Shown here in pieces: positions 1 through 6,539 of a stretch of DNA of 8,862 nt (within the stretch, counting starts at the first letter, position 1; every line of letters begins with the position of its first letter). Location of the stretch: the NCBI GenBank assembly GCA_003647435.1, contig QMMV01000057.1, positions 1-8,862 of the forward strand. Direction: 5' to 3'. Below the pieces are notes generated by a model that was not told the origin of the DNA, did no database searches, and saw only the letters and a program-made list of their open reading frames with translations. The position numbers and the translations under genes are program-made. Source of the stretch: Deltaproteobacteria bacterium (lineage in GTDB: Bacteria; Desulfobacterota; Desulfobacteria; Desulfobacterales; C00003060).

Positions 1-85
1 CAAAAAAACTATCAAGAGACCCATTCTGGATCAAGGATGCTGACTGATACCTACCGCATATCCCCAGTAAGTCAACTTCGTTCAC
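1..85 (-). CDS. Possible 5' end of a further minus-strand gene, truncated by the window edge
   Basis: Directly downstream of the M24 peptidase stop on the same strand, a GTG at 85-83 opens a frame that stays open for 28 codons to the window edge; it would begin MNEVDLLGICGRY. I do not recognise the product. The other frames I read here close: ATG at about 57 hits a stop after one codon, and a TTG frame stops after about 14 codons. There is no good ribosome binding site, only a G-rich stretch touching the start, so translation would rely on coupling to the upstream gene 6 bases away. An open frame this short can occur by chance, so the call is tentative. Confidence 0.22.
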   Translation of the reverse strand, partial: MNEVDLLGICGRYQSASLIQNGSLDSFF

Positions 86-91
86 CCCGTA

Positions 92-1216
92 TCAAAGGGG
101 GTAATGATTCAACGCTGCTGCGCCTTCTGGTTTTACCACGACCATATTTTCCAGACGAACCCCCCCGCGCTTCGGGATATAAATACCGGGCTCAACAGTG
201 GTGACCATGCCCACCTCAAGAGTCATTGGCCGATGCGGGCTCAAATGCGGTTTTTCGTGGACGGCGAGTCCTACGCCATGCCCCAGGCCGTGGCCGAAGT
301 AATCACCAAAGCCCTTTTCAGTGATATAATCCCGCGCAACCCCGTCAACCGCCTGCGTGCTCACTCCTGGCTTTATCGCCTCAATGGCTAAAAACTGGGC
401 GTCTTTGACGACCTGGTAAACGGTTTTAAAAAAGGGGTCGGGTTCACCTAAAAAAAGCGTCCGGGATATGTCCGAACAGTAGCCATTCAAACGCACTCCC
501 CAGTCAAACAGTATCGGCTCCCCTACGCTAACAGACCGATCTGTCGGCACGGCATGAGGAAAGGCCGAATTGGGACCTGAGGCAACAATCGGAGGGAAGG
601 CAAGGGCTTCGGCCCCCTGTTCACGCAGCTCTTTTTCTAATGCCCAGGCAAGTTCCTTTTCACTCACTCCGGGGCAGAGATCGGAGGCGATCGTCTCGAA
701 CACAGTCTCAGAGAGGGCAAGGGACTTGCGTATGGCCTCAATTTCTCCTTCCTCCTTAATCATCCGAATCTCTTCTATGATGTTTTCAGTGGGAACAAGA
801 GAAACAGATATGCGGGCCTTTTTCAGCTCTTCCTTCAATCTTTGAAACTGCAGACAGGACAGGCGCGCACTTTCAAAACCGAGGCGCTTGGTGCCGAGAG
901 CCTTCATGATTCCCGGAAGGGCGCAGGCAAGGCCCTCCTTGTATTGACAGATTTCAAAATCATCGATCTCAATCCGGGCCTGCTCTAAGTACCTGGAATC
1001 AGTGGCAAGCAACTGTCGGTCGCCGGTAATGAAAAGGGCACCGGCAGACTCATCAAACTGGCCGTCTTCTGCCGTAAATCCGCTCAGGTACCTCCGGTTT
1101 TCCCCTTGCAGAACCATAAACGTGTCAAAGGGTTGTTCTTGTACTTTCTCCCTGAACCTGGCGAGTCGTTTCTTTGTGATCTCTGCCAAAAGGATCCCCC
1201 CTGTGTTATGGGTCAT
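92..1216 (-). CDS. M24 family metallopeptidase, Xaa-Pro aminopeptidase/dipeptidase type
   Basis: A cytosolic dinuclear-metal peptidase that should remove an N-terminal residue before proline or split Xaa-Pro dipeptides. Residues about 15-145 match the creatinase-like N-terminal domain, with the typical YLSGF near 43-47. Residues about 150-374 form the pita-bread catalytic domain. The five metal ligands are visible: Asp238 (FDWG), Asp249 (SDISRT), His313 (GHGLGHGVG), Glu342 (TVEPGIYIP) and Glu356 (VRLEN). His221 (FPHAVP) and His320 are the usual substrate-side histidines. Length (374 or 365 residues) is normal for bacterial PepQ/YpdF-like enzymes. ATG at 1216 lies inside an intergenic repeat and has no ribosome binding site; TTG at 1189 follows AGGGGGG by 6 bases and gives a more typical N-terminus, so the real start may be 1189. 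PepP and PepQ cannot be told apart from this sequence, so no symbol is given. Confidence 0.93.
   Translation of the reverse strand: MTHNTGGILLAEITKKRLARFREKVQEQPFDTFMVLQGENRRYLSGFTAEDGQFDESAGALFITGDRQLLATDSRYLEQARIEIDDFEICQYKEGLACALPGIMKALGTKRLGFESARLSCLQFQRLKEELKKARISVSLVPTENIIEEIRMIKEEGEIEAIRKSLALSETVFETIASDLCPGVSEKELAWALEKELREQGAEALAFPPIVASGPNSAFPHAVPTDRSVSVGEPILFDWGVRLNGYCSDISRTLFLGEPDPFFKTVYQVVKDAQFLAIEAIKPGVSTQAVDGVARDYITEKGFGDYFGHGLGHGVGLAVHEKPHLSPHRPMTLEVGMVTTVEPGIYIPKRGGVRLENMVVVKPEGAAALNHYPL
1196..1202 (-). promoter_or_regulatory. Candidate ribosome binding site for the alternative TTG start of the M24 peptidase
   Basis: On the minus strand AGGGGGG is followed by a 6-base spacer (ATCCTT) and TTG at 1189-1187, which begins LAEITKKRLARF. 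M24 proteins usually start only a few residues before the first arginine-rich helix, which fits this start better than ATG 1216. No such site precedes ATG 1216. Confidence 0.4.
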
Positions 1217-1305
1217 TTGTCACTGGTCATTGGTGGCTTCGCTCAGTCAATTGATGGGTTTCGTCTCTCAAACCAATCTATGTGCTACGTGCTGGTCATT
1301 TGTCA
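1211..1305. repeat. Degenerate intergenic repeat based on GGTCATTTGTCA
   Basis: The 12-base word GGTCATTTGTCA occurs exactly at 1211-1222 and 1294-1305, and a shortened copy, GGTCATTGGT, follows the first at 1225-1234. The first copy overlaps the proposed ATG of the M24 peptidase on the opposite strand. The pattern looks like a degenerate low-complexity intergenic repeat rather than coding sequence. I see no insertion-sequence ends or target duplication around it. Confidence 0.6.
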
Positions 1306-1313
1306 GTTGTTAC

Positions 1314-1337
1314 CTCAAGTCTTGAGCTTTGAGCTTT
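1314..1337. repeat. Small palindrome and 7-base tandem repeat (TTGAGCT)
   Basis: CTCAAG at 1314-1319 and CTTGAG at 1321-1326 form an inverted repeat around one T. The second arm runs into two copies of TTGAGCTTT at 1322-1330 and 1329-1337, a 7-base period. A T run (1335-1340) and an AT-only inverted repeat, TTTTTTAA 1335-1342 with TTAAAAAA 1356-1363, follow. No gene on the plus strand ends here, so a terminator role is unlikely; it reads as more of the low-complexity intergenic sequence. Confidence 0.45.
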
Positions 1338-1501
1338 TTTAACACTTTAGCTCTTTTAAAAAACAGACATACGGAACGGACAGCCTATTCGCAATAATAT
1401 TTTCAAAAATCTAAACTGATACGAGCTTTTTAACCCTGATTCCTAACAGATCAGACCAACTGGTGTCAACATCAGGACCGATGTATTTATTAGTAAAAGG
1501 C

Positions 1502-1529
1502 TTGACAAGAGCGGCACTTCAATAATAAT
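1502..1529 (+). promoter_or_regulatory. Sigma70-type promoter for the beta-helix/glmM/tldD operon
   Basis: A perfect -35 box TTGACA (1502-1507) is followed after 16 bases by AATAAT (1524-1529), five of six matches to TATAAT. Transcription would begin near 1536, giving a leader of about 73 bases to ATG 1609. It is the best promoter match in the window and sits where the three-gene operon needs one. Confidence 0.6.
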
Positions 1530-1608
1530 TCCCCAATGAAGCAGTTTGGGATAACGGTAATTACAGAGAGGCAACTTGGTCTGTTCTGAAGGCGAAAAAA
1601 AGGTAAAC

Positions 1609-2838
1609 ATGCTCATTCGCAAGGGTGTGAAGATCCCTATGCCGCAAACTGTCCTGATTGCAGACGATGTTGTGCTCGACCGGATTGCCGGCGAAGGAGT
1701 GGTTATCTATCCGGGGTGCAGGATATTCGGGGAAAAGACCCTGATAATGCCTGGAGCCAAACTCGGCCATGATGGGCCGGTTACTGTAGAAGATTGCCAG
1801 ATAGGGACCGACGTTGAACTAAAAGGGGGGGTCTTCCAGCGGTCTGTCTTCCTTGAGAAGGTAACCATGGGCTATGGTGCCCAGGTCAGGGCCGGCTGTA
1901 TTCTTGAAGAAGAAGCAAAGGGGGGCCACACCGTGGGTCTTAAGCAAACAATCCTCTTCCCCTTTGTTACTCTGGGAAGTCTCATAAATTTTTGCGATTG
2001 TTTCATGGCCGGGGGCACAAGCCGCACGAACCACAGCGAAGTCGGCAGTTCTTATATACATTTTAACTATACCCCCAATCAGGACAAAGCAACTCCAACT
2101 TTGATCGGGGACGTGCCAAGAGGGGTGATGCTGAATCAGCCTCCCATCTTTCTCGGCGGCCAGGGAGGCATTGTCGGCCCGGTGCGGGTGGAATATGGCA
2201 CGGTCATAGCTGCCGGGGTGGTTCACCGAAAAGATGCTTTTGGTAAAGGGAAACTCTTGCTGGGGCACGCGCCTGTTAACAGAGCAACCATGCATTACCC
2301 GGGGATGTACCGGAACGTAAAGTATCGTGTGATCAATAACATTAATTACATTGCAAACCTAATGGCTCTCAAGCAATGGTACATAGGAGTCCGCAGCCCA
2401 TTCTTCAAAACTGATTCCATGGGGGAGATGCTCTATGCGGGGGTTCTGGAGAAGCTTGAGATGGCCTTAAATGAACGGATCAAACGCTTCAAGACGCTTG
2501 CCGAAAAAATGCCTGAATCCGCTGCTGAGTATCGAAAGGTTATGAAAACAAAGGCCGATGATACCATCCTCAGACAAAAACAGGCGCTGTTTGACAGATG
2601 GCAGGATCTTGAAGCGCTCTTTACACGGTATCGGGGATACGAGGGAGACGCATCCAGGAGAGAGCCTTTTCTTGAAAAGATCGCGAATCTTATCAAAGAA
2701 AAAGGCTGTAACTACCTGCCGGTCATCCGGTCCCTTGATAAAACCTGGTCGGCTAAAGGAACAAAATGGCTGCAAGGTATTGTTGATACCATTAACCAGG
2801 AGGCCTTTGAACTCCTGCCTTCTTACAAGGTGAAATAG
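1609..2838 (+). CDS. Left-handed beta-helix acyltransferase-like protein, related to the GlmU acetyltransferase domain, with a helical C-terminal domain
   Basis: 409 residues from ATG 1609. Residues about 14-205 show hexapeptide-like repeats of a left-handed beta-helix (for example VVIYPGCRIFGEKTLIMPGA, then a late VRVEYGTVIAAGVV coil). Some details recall the GlmU acetyltransferase domain: GGH at 105-107, and FNYTPNQDK at 152-160 followed by TLIGD, resembling the CNYDGANK...IIGD segment of E. coli GlmU. There is no N-terminal nucleotidyltransferase domain and no room for one. Residues about 225-409 are mostly charged helices of unknown role, including RNVKYRVINNINYIANLM. The next gene is glmM, 9 bases on, so a role in amino-sugar phosphate metabolism is likely, but N-acetylation of glucosamine-1-phosphate is inference. 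AGG at 1601-1603 sits 5 bases before the ATG. A TTG at 1576 behind GAGAGG would add 11 residues and cannot be excluded. Homologues may be annotated as UDP-GlcNAc pyrophosphorylase or GlmU-like. Confidence 0.8.
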   Translation: MLIRKGVKIPMPQTVLIADDVVLDRIAGEGVVIYPGCRIFGEKTLIMPGAKLGHDGPVTVEDCQIGTDVELKGGVFQRSVFLEKVTMGYGAQVRAGCILEEEAKGGHTVGLKQTILFPFVTLGSLINFCDCFMAGGTSRTNHSEVGSSYIHFNYTPNQDKATPTLIGDVPRGVMLNQPPIFLGGQGGIVGPVRVEYGTVIAAGVVHRKDAFGKGKLLLGHAPVNRATMHYPGMYRNVKYRVINNINYIANLMALKQWYIGVRSPFFKTDSMGEMLYAGVLEKLEMALNERIKRFKTLAEKMPESAAEYRKVMKTKADDTILRQKQALFDRWQDLEALFTRYRGYEGDASRREPFLEKIANLIKEKGCNYLPVIRSLDKTWSAKGTKWLQGIVDTINQEAFELLPSYKVK

Positions 2839-2847
2839 AAAACAGAA

Positions 2848-4194
2848 ATGGGCAGGCTCTTCGGCACAGATGGGATCAGGGGCAGGGCTAATGAGTATCC
2901 GATGACCCGGGAGATGGCAGTAAAGATCGGCCGGGCTGCGGCCACTGTGCTTGGACCGGAAGGGGGGAGGGCGCAGATTGTTATCGGCCGCGACACGCGA
3001 AGCTCCGGCCGGTTGCTTGAGGAAGGACTCGTTGCAGGTATATGCACATTAAGGGGCAACCCTCTTTTAGCCGGGATCTTGCCCACTCCGGGCGTGGCAT
3101 TCCTGACAAGAGAGATGAAGGCAGATGCAGGAATTGTTATTTCGGCTTCCCACAATCCGCATCAGGACAACGGAATCAAGATCTTTAACAGATCCGGATT
3201 AAAGCTTTCACGTGAGGCAGAACTTAAGATTGAACATCTTGTCTTAGACAAAAACATAGCTGTTTCCCCTGAGGAATCAACCTGGTCGGGCAAGACATAC
3301 CAAGTCGAGGATGCCTCCTTTCAGTATGTCGATTTCTTAAAACATGTACCCGGACATGAAACCATTCAGGGGCTGAGTCTCGTAATCGATTGTGCCAATG
3401 GGGCCACATTCCAAGTAGCCCCTCTGATCTTCACCGAGCTGGGGGCGAAAGTTAAGACCCTTTTTGCAAATCCTGACGGGAAGAATATCAACGACAACTG
3501 TGGTTCTGAATACCCGCAGTGTCTTGCCCGGGAGGTGGTGAGGGCCAAAGCCGACATTGGTTTTGCCTTTGATGGAGACGGAGACAGAGTAATCGCCATT
3601 GATGAGCGGGGCAACGTAGTGAGAGGGGATCAAATACTGGCCGTCTGTGCATGGGCGATGAAAGCAGATGGCAGGCTTGCCAATAACACGGTTGTAAGCA
3701 CGGTGATGAGCAACATCGGCCTTAAGCTCACGCTTAAAAGATTGGGCATAGTCCATGTAACAACCGACGTCGGAGATAGGTACGTTTTAGAAGAAATGGT
3801 TAACAGGGGGGCCTGCCTTGGCGGAGAGGACTCCGGACATATCATATTTTTAGATCATCAGACTACAGGAGACGGCATTCTCACGGCCCTCAGGCTTGCA
3901 AACACAATGAAAAGATCTGCAAAACCTCTCTCAGAGCTTGCTACCATCATGAAGATCTTCCCCCAGTGTCTGATTAATGTGGAAGTAAAAGCGAAGCCAC
4001 CTCTTGAGATGGTGCCCGAGATTGCTACTGCCGTTGAGCGTGCGAAGACAGTCCTGTCAGATCGGGGCAGGGTTCTGGTCCGCTATTCCGGTACCCAACC
4101 CATGTGCCGCATAATGGTTGAAGGCCCTACACGTGAAGAAACGGAGAGCCTTTGCCGGCAGATTGCTGAAGTAGTGAGGGAAAAGCTGAGTTAG
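2848..4194 (+). CDS. glmM: Phosphoglucosamine mutase GlmM
   Basis: A cytosolic alpha-D-phosphohexomutase that converts glucosamine-6-phosphate to glucosamine-1-phosphate, the precursor of UDP-GlcNAc for peptidoglycan and lipopolysaccharide. All four domains are present in 448 residues, the usual GlmM length. It opens with GRLFGTDGIRG. The catalytic phosphoserine loop is SASHNP (Ser101), the Mg-binding loop DGDGDR (242-247), the sugar-binding loop GGEDSGH (325-331) and the phosphate-binding loop RYSGTQP (412-418) with RIMVEG after it. The GEDSGH loop and overall length favour GlmM over phosphomannomutase/phosphoglucomutase (ManB/Pgm) types. One oddity: the phosphate loop has Gln417 where the family normally has Glu (RxSGTEP). 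The start lies 9 bases after the preceding stop with no clear ribosome binding site (AAGG is 17 bases away), so translation is probably coupled. It is the middle gene of the 1609-5596 operon. Confidence 0.96.
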   Translation: MGRLFGTDGIRGRANEYPMTREMAVKIGRAAATVLGPEGGRAQIVIGRDTRSSGRLLEEGLVAGICTLRGNPLLAGILPTPGVAFLTREMKADAGIVISASHNPHQDNGIKIFNRSGLKLSREAELKIEHLVLDKNIAVSPEESTWSGKTYQVEDASFQYVDFLKHVPGHETIQGLSLVIDCANGATFQVAPLIFTELGAKVKTLFANPDGKNINDNCGSEYPQCLAREVVRAKADIGFAFDGDGDRVIAIDERGNVVRGDQILAVCAWAMKADGRLANNTVVSTVMSNIGLKLTLKRLGIVHVTTDVGDRYVLEEMVNRGACLGGEDSGHIIFLDHQTTGDGILTALRLANTMKRSAKPLSELATIMKIFPQCLINVEVKAKPPLEMVPEIATAVERAKTVLSDRGRVLVRYSGTQPMCRIMVEGPTREETESLCRQIAEVVREKLS

Positions 4195-4197
4195 GAG
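4193..4197 (+). promoter_or_regulatory. Ribosome binding site of tldD overlapping the glmM stop codon
   Basis: AGGAG shares its first two bases with the glmM TAG stop (4192-4194). It lies 4 bases before GTG 4202 and 10 bases before ATG 4208, both in the tldD frame. The longer spacing is more usual and the codon stronger, so ATG 4208 is preferred; the difference is two residues. Confidence 0.6.
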
Positions 4198-4207
4198 CAC
4201 TGTGTTA

Positions 4208-5596
4208 ATGATCACCGGATACCCTTTGGAAAAAATCTTTAAAACGGCACTCAAAAACGGGGGCTCTTTCGCCGATCTATATCAGGAATCGAGCGAAATC
4301 AGTTCCGTTGTTTGTGATGACAACAAGATCGAGAAGGTTATCACCGGCACGGATACCGGCATCGGCCTTCGAGCCATTGCCAACCTCAAAACCTCATATG
4401 CCTATAGTAATTGCTGCAATGAGACAGGCATCCTCGATCTTGCAGATGCGTTGGCCAACGGGGTGAATCCCGATTCAGAGGCAACCATTGCCAGAACTTA
4501 CAGTCTGCAACAACCCGTAGACTTCCACATACGTATCCTTCCTAACACTGTCGATACAGGCAGAAAAGTTGCCATTGTCCGTGAGGCCAATGCGGCGGCC
4601 CGCGCTGTTGACCCGCGTGTTCGCCAGGTGAAAGTCCTTTACAGTGATAAACATCAGAGGCTTGCTATTGCTAATTCAGAAGGACTCTTGGTAGAGGAAG
4701 AACGTACTTATACACTTTTTTTTGTGCACGTGGTGGCAGCTGACAAGAATATTATTCAAACCGGATATGAACCAGTCGGGGGCTTGATCGGGTTTGAACT
4801 GTTTGATCAGGTAGACGTCGTCAATGTAGCAAGAACCGCTGCCCGCCGGGCGGTTCAGGCCCTTGAGGCAAGAGAAGCCCCCAGCGGTATGATGCCCGTT
4901 ATACTTTCAAGTGAGGCCGGCGGCACCATGATACATGAGGCAGTCGGCCATGGCCTTGAGGCGGACCTGGCACTGGAAGGGCTTTCCGTTTACACCAATC
5001 GTATTGGGGAAACTGTAGCATCGCCCCTTATCACAGTGGTTGATGATGCCACCTTGGCTGGCAAGCGGGGCTCCTATGGATATGACGATGAAGGCGTTCC
5101 GGCACAAAGAACGCTCCTTGTGGAAAAAGGGATCCTTAAAGGCTATCTTTGCGATCGCCTTTATGCAATGAGGTTTGACATGATCTCCACAGGAAACGGC
5201 CGCAGACAGTCCTATAAACATCATCCCATTGTCCGCATGTCCAATACTTTTATCGCACCGGCGGAGGAATCCCCTGATACAATCCTGCGGAACACACCGG
5301 AAGGGATACTCGTAAAAAAGATGGGAGGCGGCCAGGTGAATACCGTAAACGGCGATTTTGTCTTCGAGGTGAGTGAAGGTTACCTTATTCGAAACGGGGA
5401 GATAGGCGACCCTGTTCGTGGCGCCACTCTCGCCGGCAATGGTCCGCAGGTGCTCCAATCCATCGACAGGGTCGGAAATGACCTCGGATTCGGCATTGGC
5501 ACATGCGGCAAGGATGGTCAAGGAGTACCCGTAGCCGATGCGCAGCCCACACTCCGGATCCCCGAAATAGTCGTCGGGGGGACTTCTCAAAAATAG
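4208..5596 (+). CDS. tldD: TldD family zinc metalloprotease
   Basis: A cytosolic metalloprotease of the TldD/PmbA family. In E. coli TldD works with TldE (PmbA) to degrade unfolded peptides, mature microcin B17 and cleave CcdA. The protein has 462 residues from ATG 4208, against about 480 in E. coli. The family zinc motif HExxxH is seen as HEAVGH at 243-248, inside SSEAGGTMIHEAVGHGLEAD. The C-terminal Cys433 in GTCGKDGQGVPV matches the third zinc ligand of TldD, and QPTLRI with a closing VGGT is the standard family end. The intact HExxxH points to the TldD subunit, since TldE lacks it. No TldE gene is visible in this window, so the partner must lie elsewhere or be absent. It is the last gene of the operon. 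I see no direct link to amino-sugar synthesis beyond co-transcription. Confidence 0.95.
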   Translation: MITGYPLEKIFKTALKNGGSFADLYQESSEISSVVCDDNKIEKVITGTDTGIGLRAIANLKTSYAYSNCCNETGILDLADALANGVNPDSEATIARTYSLQQPVDFHIRILPNTVDTGRKVAIVREANAAARAVDPRVRQVKVLYSDKHQRLAIANSEGLLVEEERTYTLFFVHVVAADKNIIQTGYEPVGGLIGFELFDQVDVVNVARTAARRAVQALEAREAPSGMMPVILSSEAGGTMIHEAVGHGLEADLALEGLSVYTNRIGETVASPLITVVDDATLAGKRGSYGYDDEGVPAQRTLLVEKGILKGYLCDRLYAMRFDMISTGNGRRQSYKHHPIVRMSNTFIAPAEESPDTILRNTPEGILVKKMGGGQVNTVNGDFVFEVSEGYLIRNGEIGDPVRGATLAGNGPQVLQSIDRVGNDLGFGIGTCGKDGQGVPVADAQPTLRIPEIVVGGTSQK

Positions 5597-5788
5597 GAAT
5601 GGATCCTATCGTTCAAGTCAGCCCTCTAACTACCAGCTTTTACAAGCAGATCCTTTCCCTAAAAGATGTTGGACCAGAACACCGGATCCACTGTCTTCTC
5701 CCATGAAGCGGGAAAAACAAATAAGATAAGGGTTCCCAGTCATATACCTTGGGGCCTTGTGTCTCTTGAAAATCCCCGCCGCCCTGCC
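5597..5788. other. Convergent gap between tldD and the WbqC-family gene
   Basis: This 192-base stretch separates two genes pointing at each other. I looked for a stem-loop followed by a T run on either strand, which a convergent junction usually has, and found none that is convincing. GGATCC occurs twice (about 5601 and 5683), apparently by chance. Apart from the small ORF at 5599 I see nothing here. Confidence 0.4.
5599..5706 (+). CDS. Doubtful small ORF directly after tldD
   Basis: An ATG three bases after the tldD stop opens a 35-codon frame beginning MDPIVQVSPLTTSFYKQ and ending CLLP. No family is recognised. Start and preceding stop nearly touch, so translation could be coupled, but the only purine-rich sequence (TAGGA) is too close to the ATG to be a ribosome binding site. 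The amino-acid mix is ordinary for a cytosolic protein and there is no membrane segment. It could be the degraded start of a lost gene, a small peptide or chance. Confidence 0.2.
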   Translation: MDPIVQVSPLTTSFYKQILSLKDVGPEHRIHCLLP

Positions 5789-6487
5789 TCAAGCGCGGTC
5801 GGGTCGTCCACACAGGATCTCGTGGCTTTTTGGCCCACAATTAAAGAGGAGGTCAAAGGCAGAAAGATCGTGGATAAAATCTCCCCAAAGTTGAGGATAA
5901 ACAGGCGAAGGCGGCCTGAAAAACTTCAGTTCAATGCCGGCATCTGCAAATGCTCGCCCATCAAGATATTTTTTCGCGGCAAATTGGGCAAGGTATTGAG
6001 ACGCGCCCACTTCCCGGCAGATCCCGGTTAAAAGCTCGTCCCCCTTGCCTCTGATACCAAGATCGGACTGCAATATCAATGAAGTCTCGATTTTTAAATG
6101 TTTTTTCAAGTACTTGATGACCATTAGATTGAGATTAGCAAGTCTTTCAAATCGACCCGAAAACATTTCCTCAACCACATCGATATGCTCGCTGAAATAT
6201 GGGGCGTTTGCATAAGAAGTTTTAAGGCTTTCAAGATGTTTTTTCCTCCAGTTACCGTTATAGCAGATTTTAACCTCGCTGATGTTTTGTAAACTCAGCC
6301 CCTTTTTCCAAACAGGGATCGTGATCCAGAGAGTGCCCTGGTCATTTTTGAATCGATTTCTGCTTATCCAGGTTGTTCGCAGCGGGAATTGAACCTTATC
6401 CAGGAGAACCATGGCATCTGAAAGACGGGCCTTGTAGAAAAAGCCTGGAAAAGGTGCAAAAAATGGTTGATAGGTCGAGATGATCAT
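5789..6487 (-). CDS. WbqC family protein
   Basis: WbqC proteins are common in O-antigen, flagellin-glycan and capsule loci; their biochemical role is poorly defined, though a part in sugar or amino-acid modification of surface glycans is often proposed. The 232-residue product from ATG 6487 fits the family length (about 230). Family traits: the QP near the N-terminus (STYQPFFAPFPGFFYKA, residues 4-20), LDKVQFPLRTTWISRNRFK at 29-47, a tyrosine-rich middle (SYANAPYFSE 91-100), YLxxxAAKKYLD at 165-176 where many members have YLSG, and YPQLWGDF...DLLFNCG at the end. A TTG at 6568 would add 27 residues, but it is the first codon of a -35 box and precedes the likely transcript start, so it is rejected. 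It diverges from the two glycosyltransferase genes, which fits a polysaccharide locus. Confidence 0.85.
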   Translation of the reverse strand: MIISTYQPFFAPFPGFFYKARLSDAMVLLDKVQFPLRTTWISRNRFKNDQGTLWITIPVWKKGLSLQNISEVKICYNGNWRKKHLESLKTSYANAPYFSEHIDVVEEMFSGRFERLANLNLMVIKYLKKHLKIETSLILQSDLGIRGKGDELLTGICREVGASQYLAQFAAKKYLDGRAFADAGIELKFFRPPSPVYPQLWGDFIHDLSAFDLLFNCGPKSHEILCGRPDRA

Positions 6488-6517
6488 CGGATATCTGGGT
6501 TTATTCTGACGAATATT

Positions 6518-6530
6518 CTCCTTGTAGGAG
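6518..6530 (-). promoter_or_regulatory. Hairpin in the leader of the WbqC-family gene that contains an AAGGAG
   Basis: On the minus strand CTCCTACAAGGAG can fold as a 5-base-pair stem with a 3-base loop, and the right arm is a perfect ribosome-binding-site word, AAGGAG. The only good start, ATG 6487, is 30 bases downstream, too far for normal use, and the ATT codon in between is 3 bases from the site and would be rare. It may be a decoy, a control element or chance. Confidence 0.3.
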
Positions 6531-6539
6531 CCGGGAAAT

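Larger units (their letters stand above)
1217..1575. other. Divergent intergenic region between the M24 peptidase and the glmM operon
   Basis: About 360 bases with no convincing gene. The left third holds the short degenerate repeats; the middle (about 1340-1500) is AT-rich without a pattern I can name; the right part carries the promoter for the plus-strand operon. I looked for a minus-strand promoter for the peptidase. TTGACT near 1251 has no acceptable -10 element, so I do not call one. Confidence 0.6.

Noticed and set aside
1211..1305. GGTCATTTGTCA copies as a CRISPR array
   Set aside because: Only two full 12-base copies with irregular spacing, too short and too few for CRISPR repeats, and no cas genes.
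1314..1340. Palindrome followed by a T run, as a rho-independent terminator
   Set aside because: The stem is short, the T run is not directly next to it, and no plus-strand gene ends nearby.
1819..2295. Minus-strand frame of 158 residues opposite the beta-helix gene
   Set aside because: Fully antisense to a gene with visible hexapeptide repeats, with no domain of its own.
4907..5590. Minus-strand frame of 227 residues opposite tldD
   Set aside because: It lies fully antisense to the conserved catalytic part of tldD and has no recognisable domain. It is a shadow frame.
5740..5790. GC-rich stretch after the WbqC-family stop as a terminator
   Set aside because: I could not pair it into a stable stem followed by a T run on either strand.
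5666..6031. Plus-strand frame of 121 residues beginning MLDQNTGSTVFSHEAGK
   Set aside because: Most of it lies antisense to the well-supported WbqC-family gene, the product matches no family I know, and the start lacks a good ribosome binding site.
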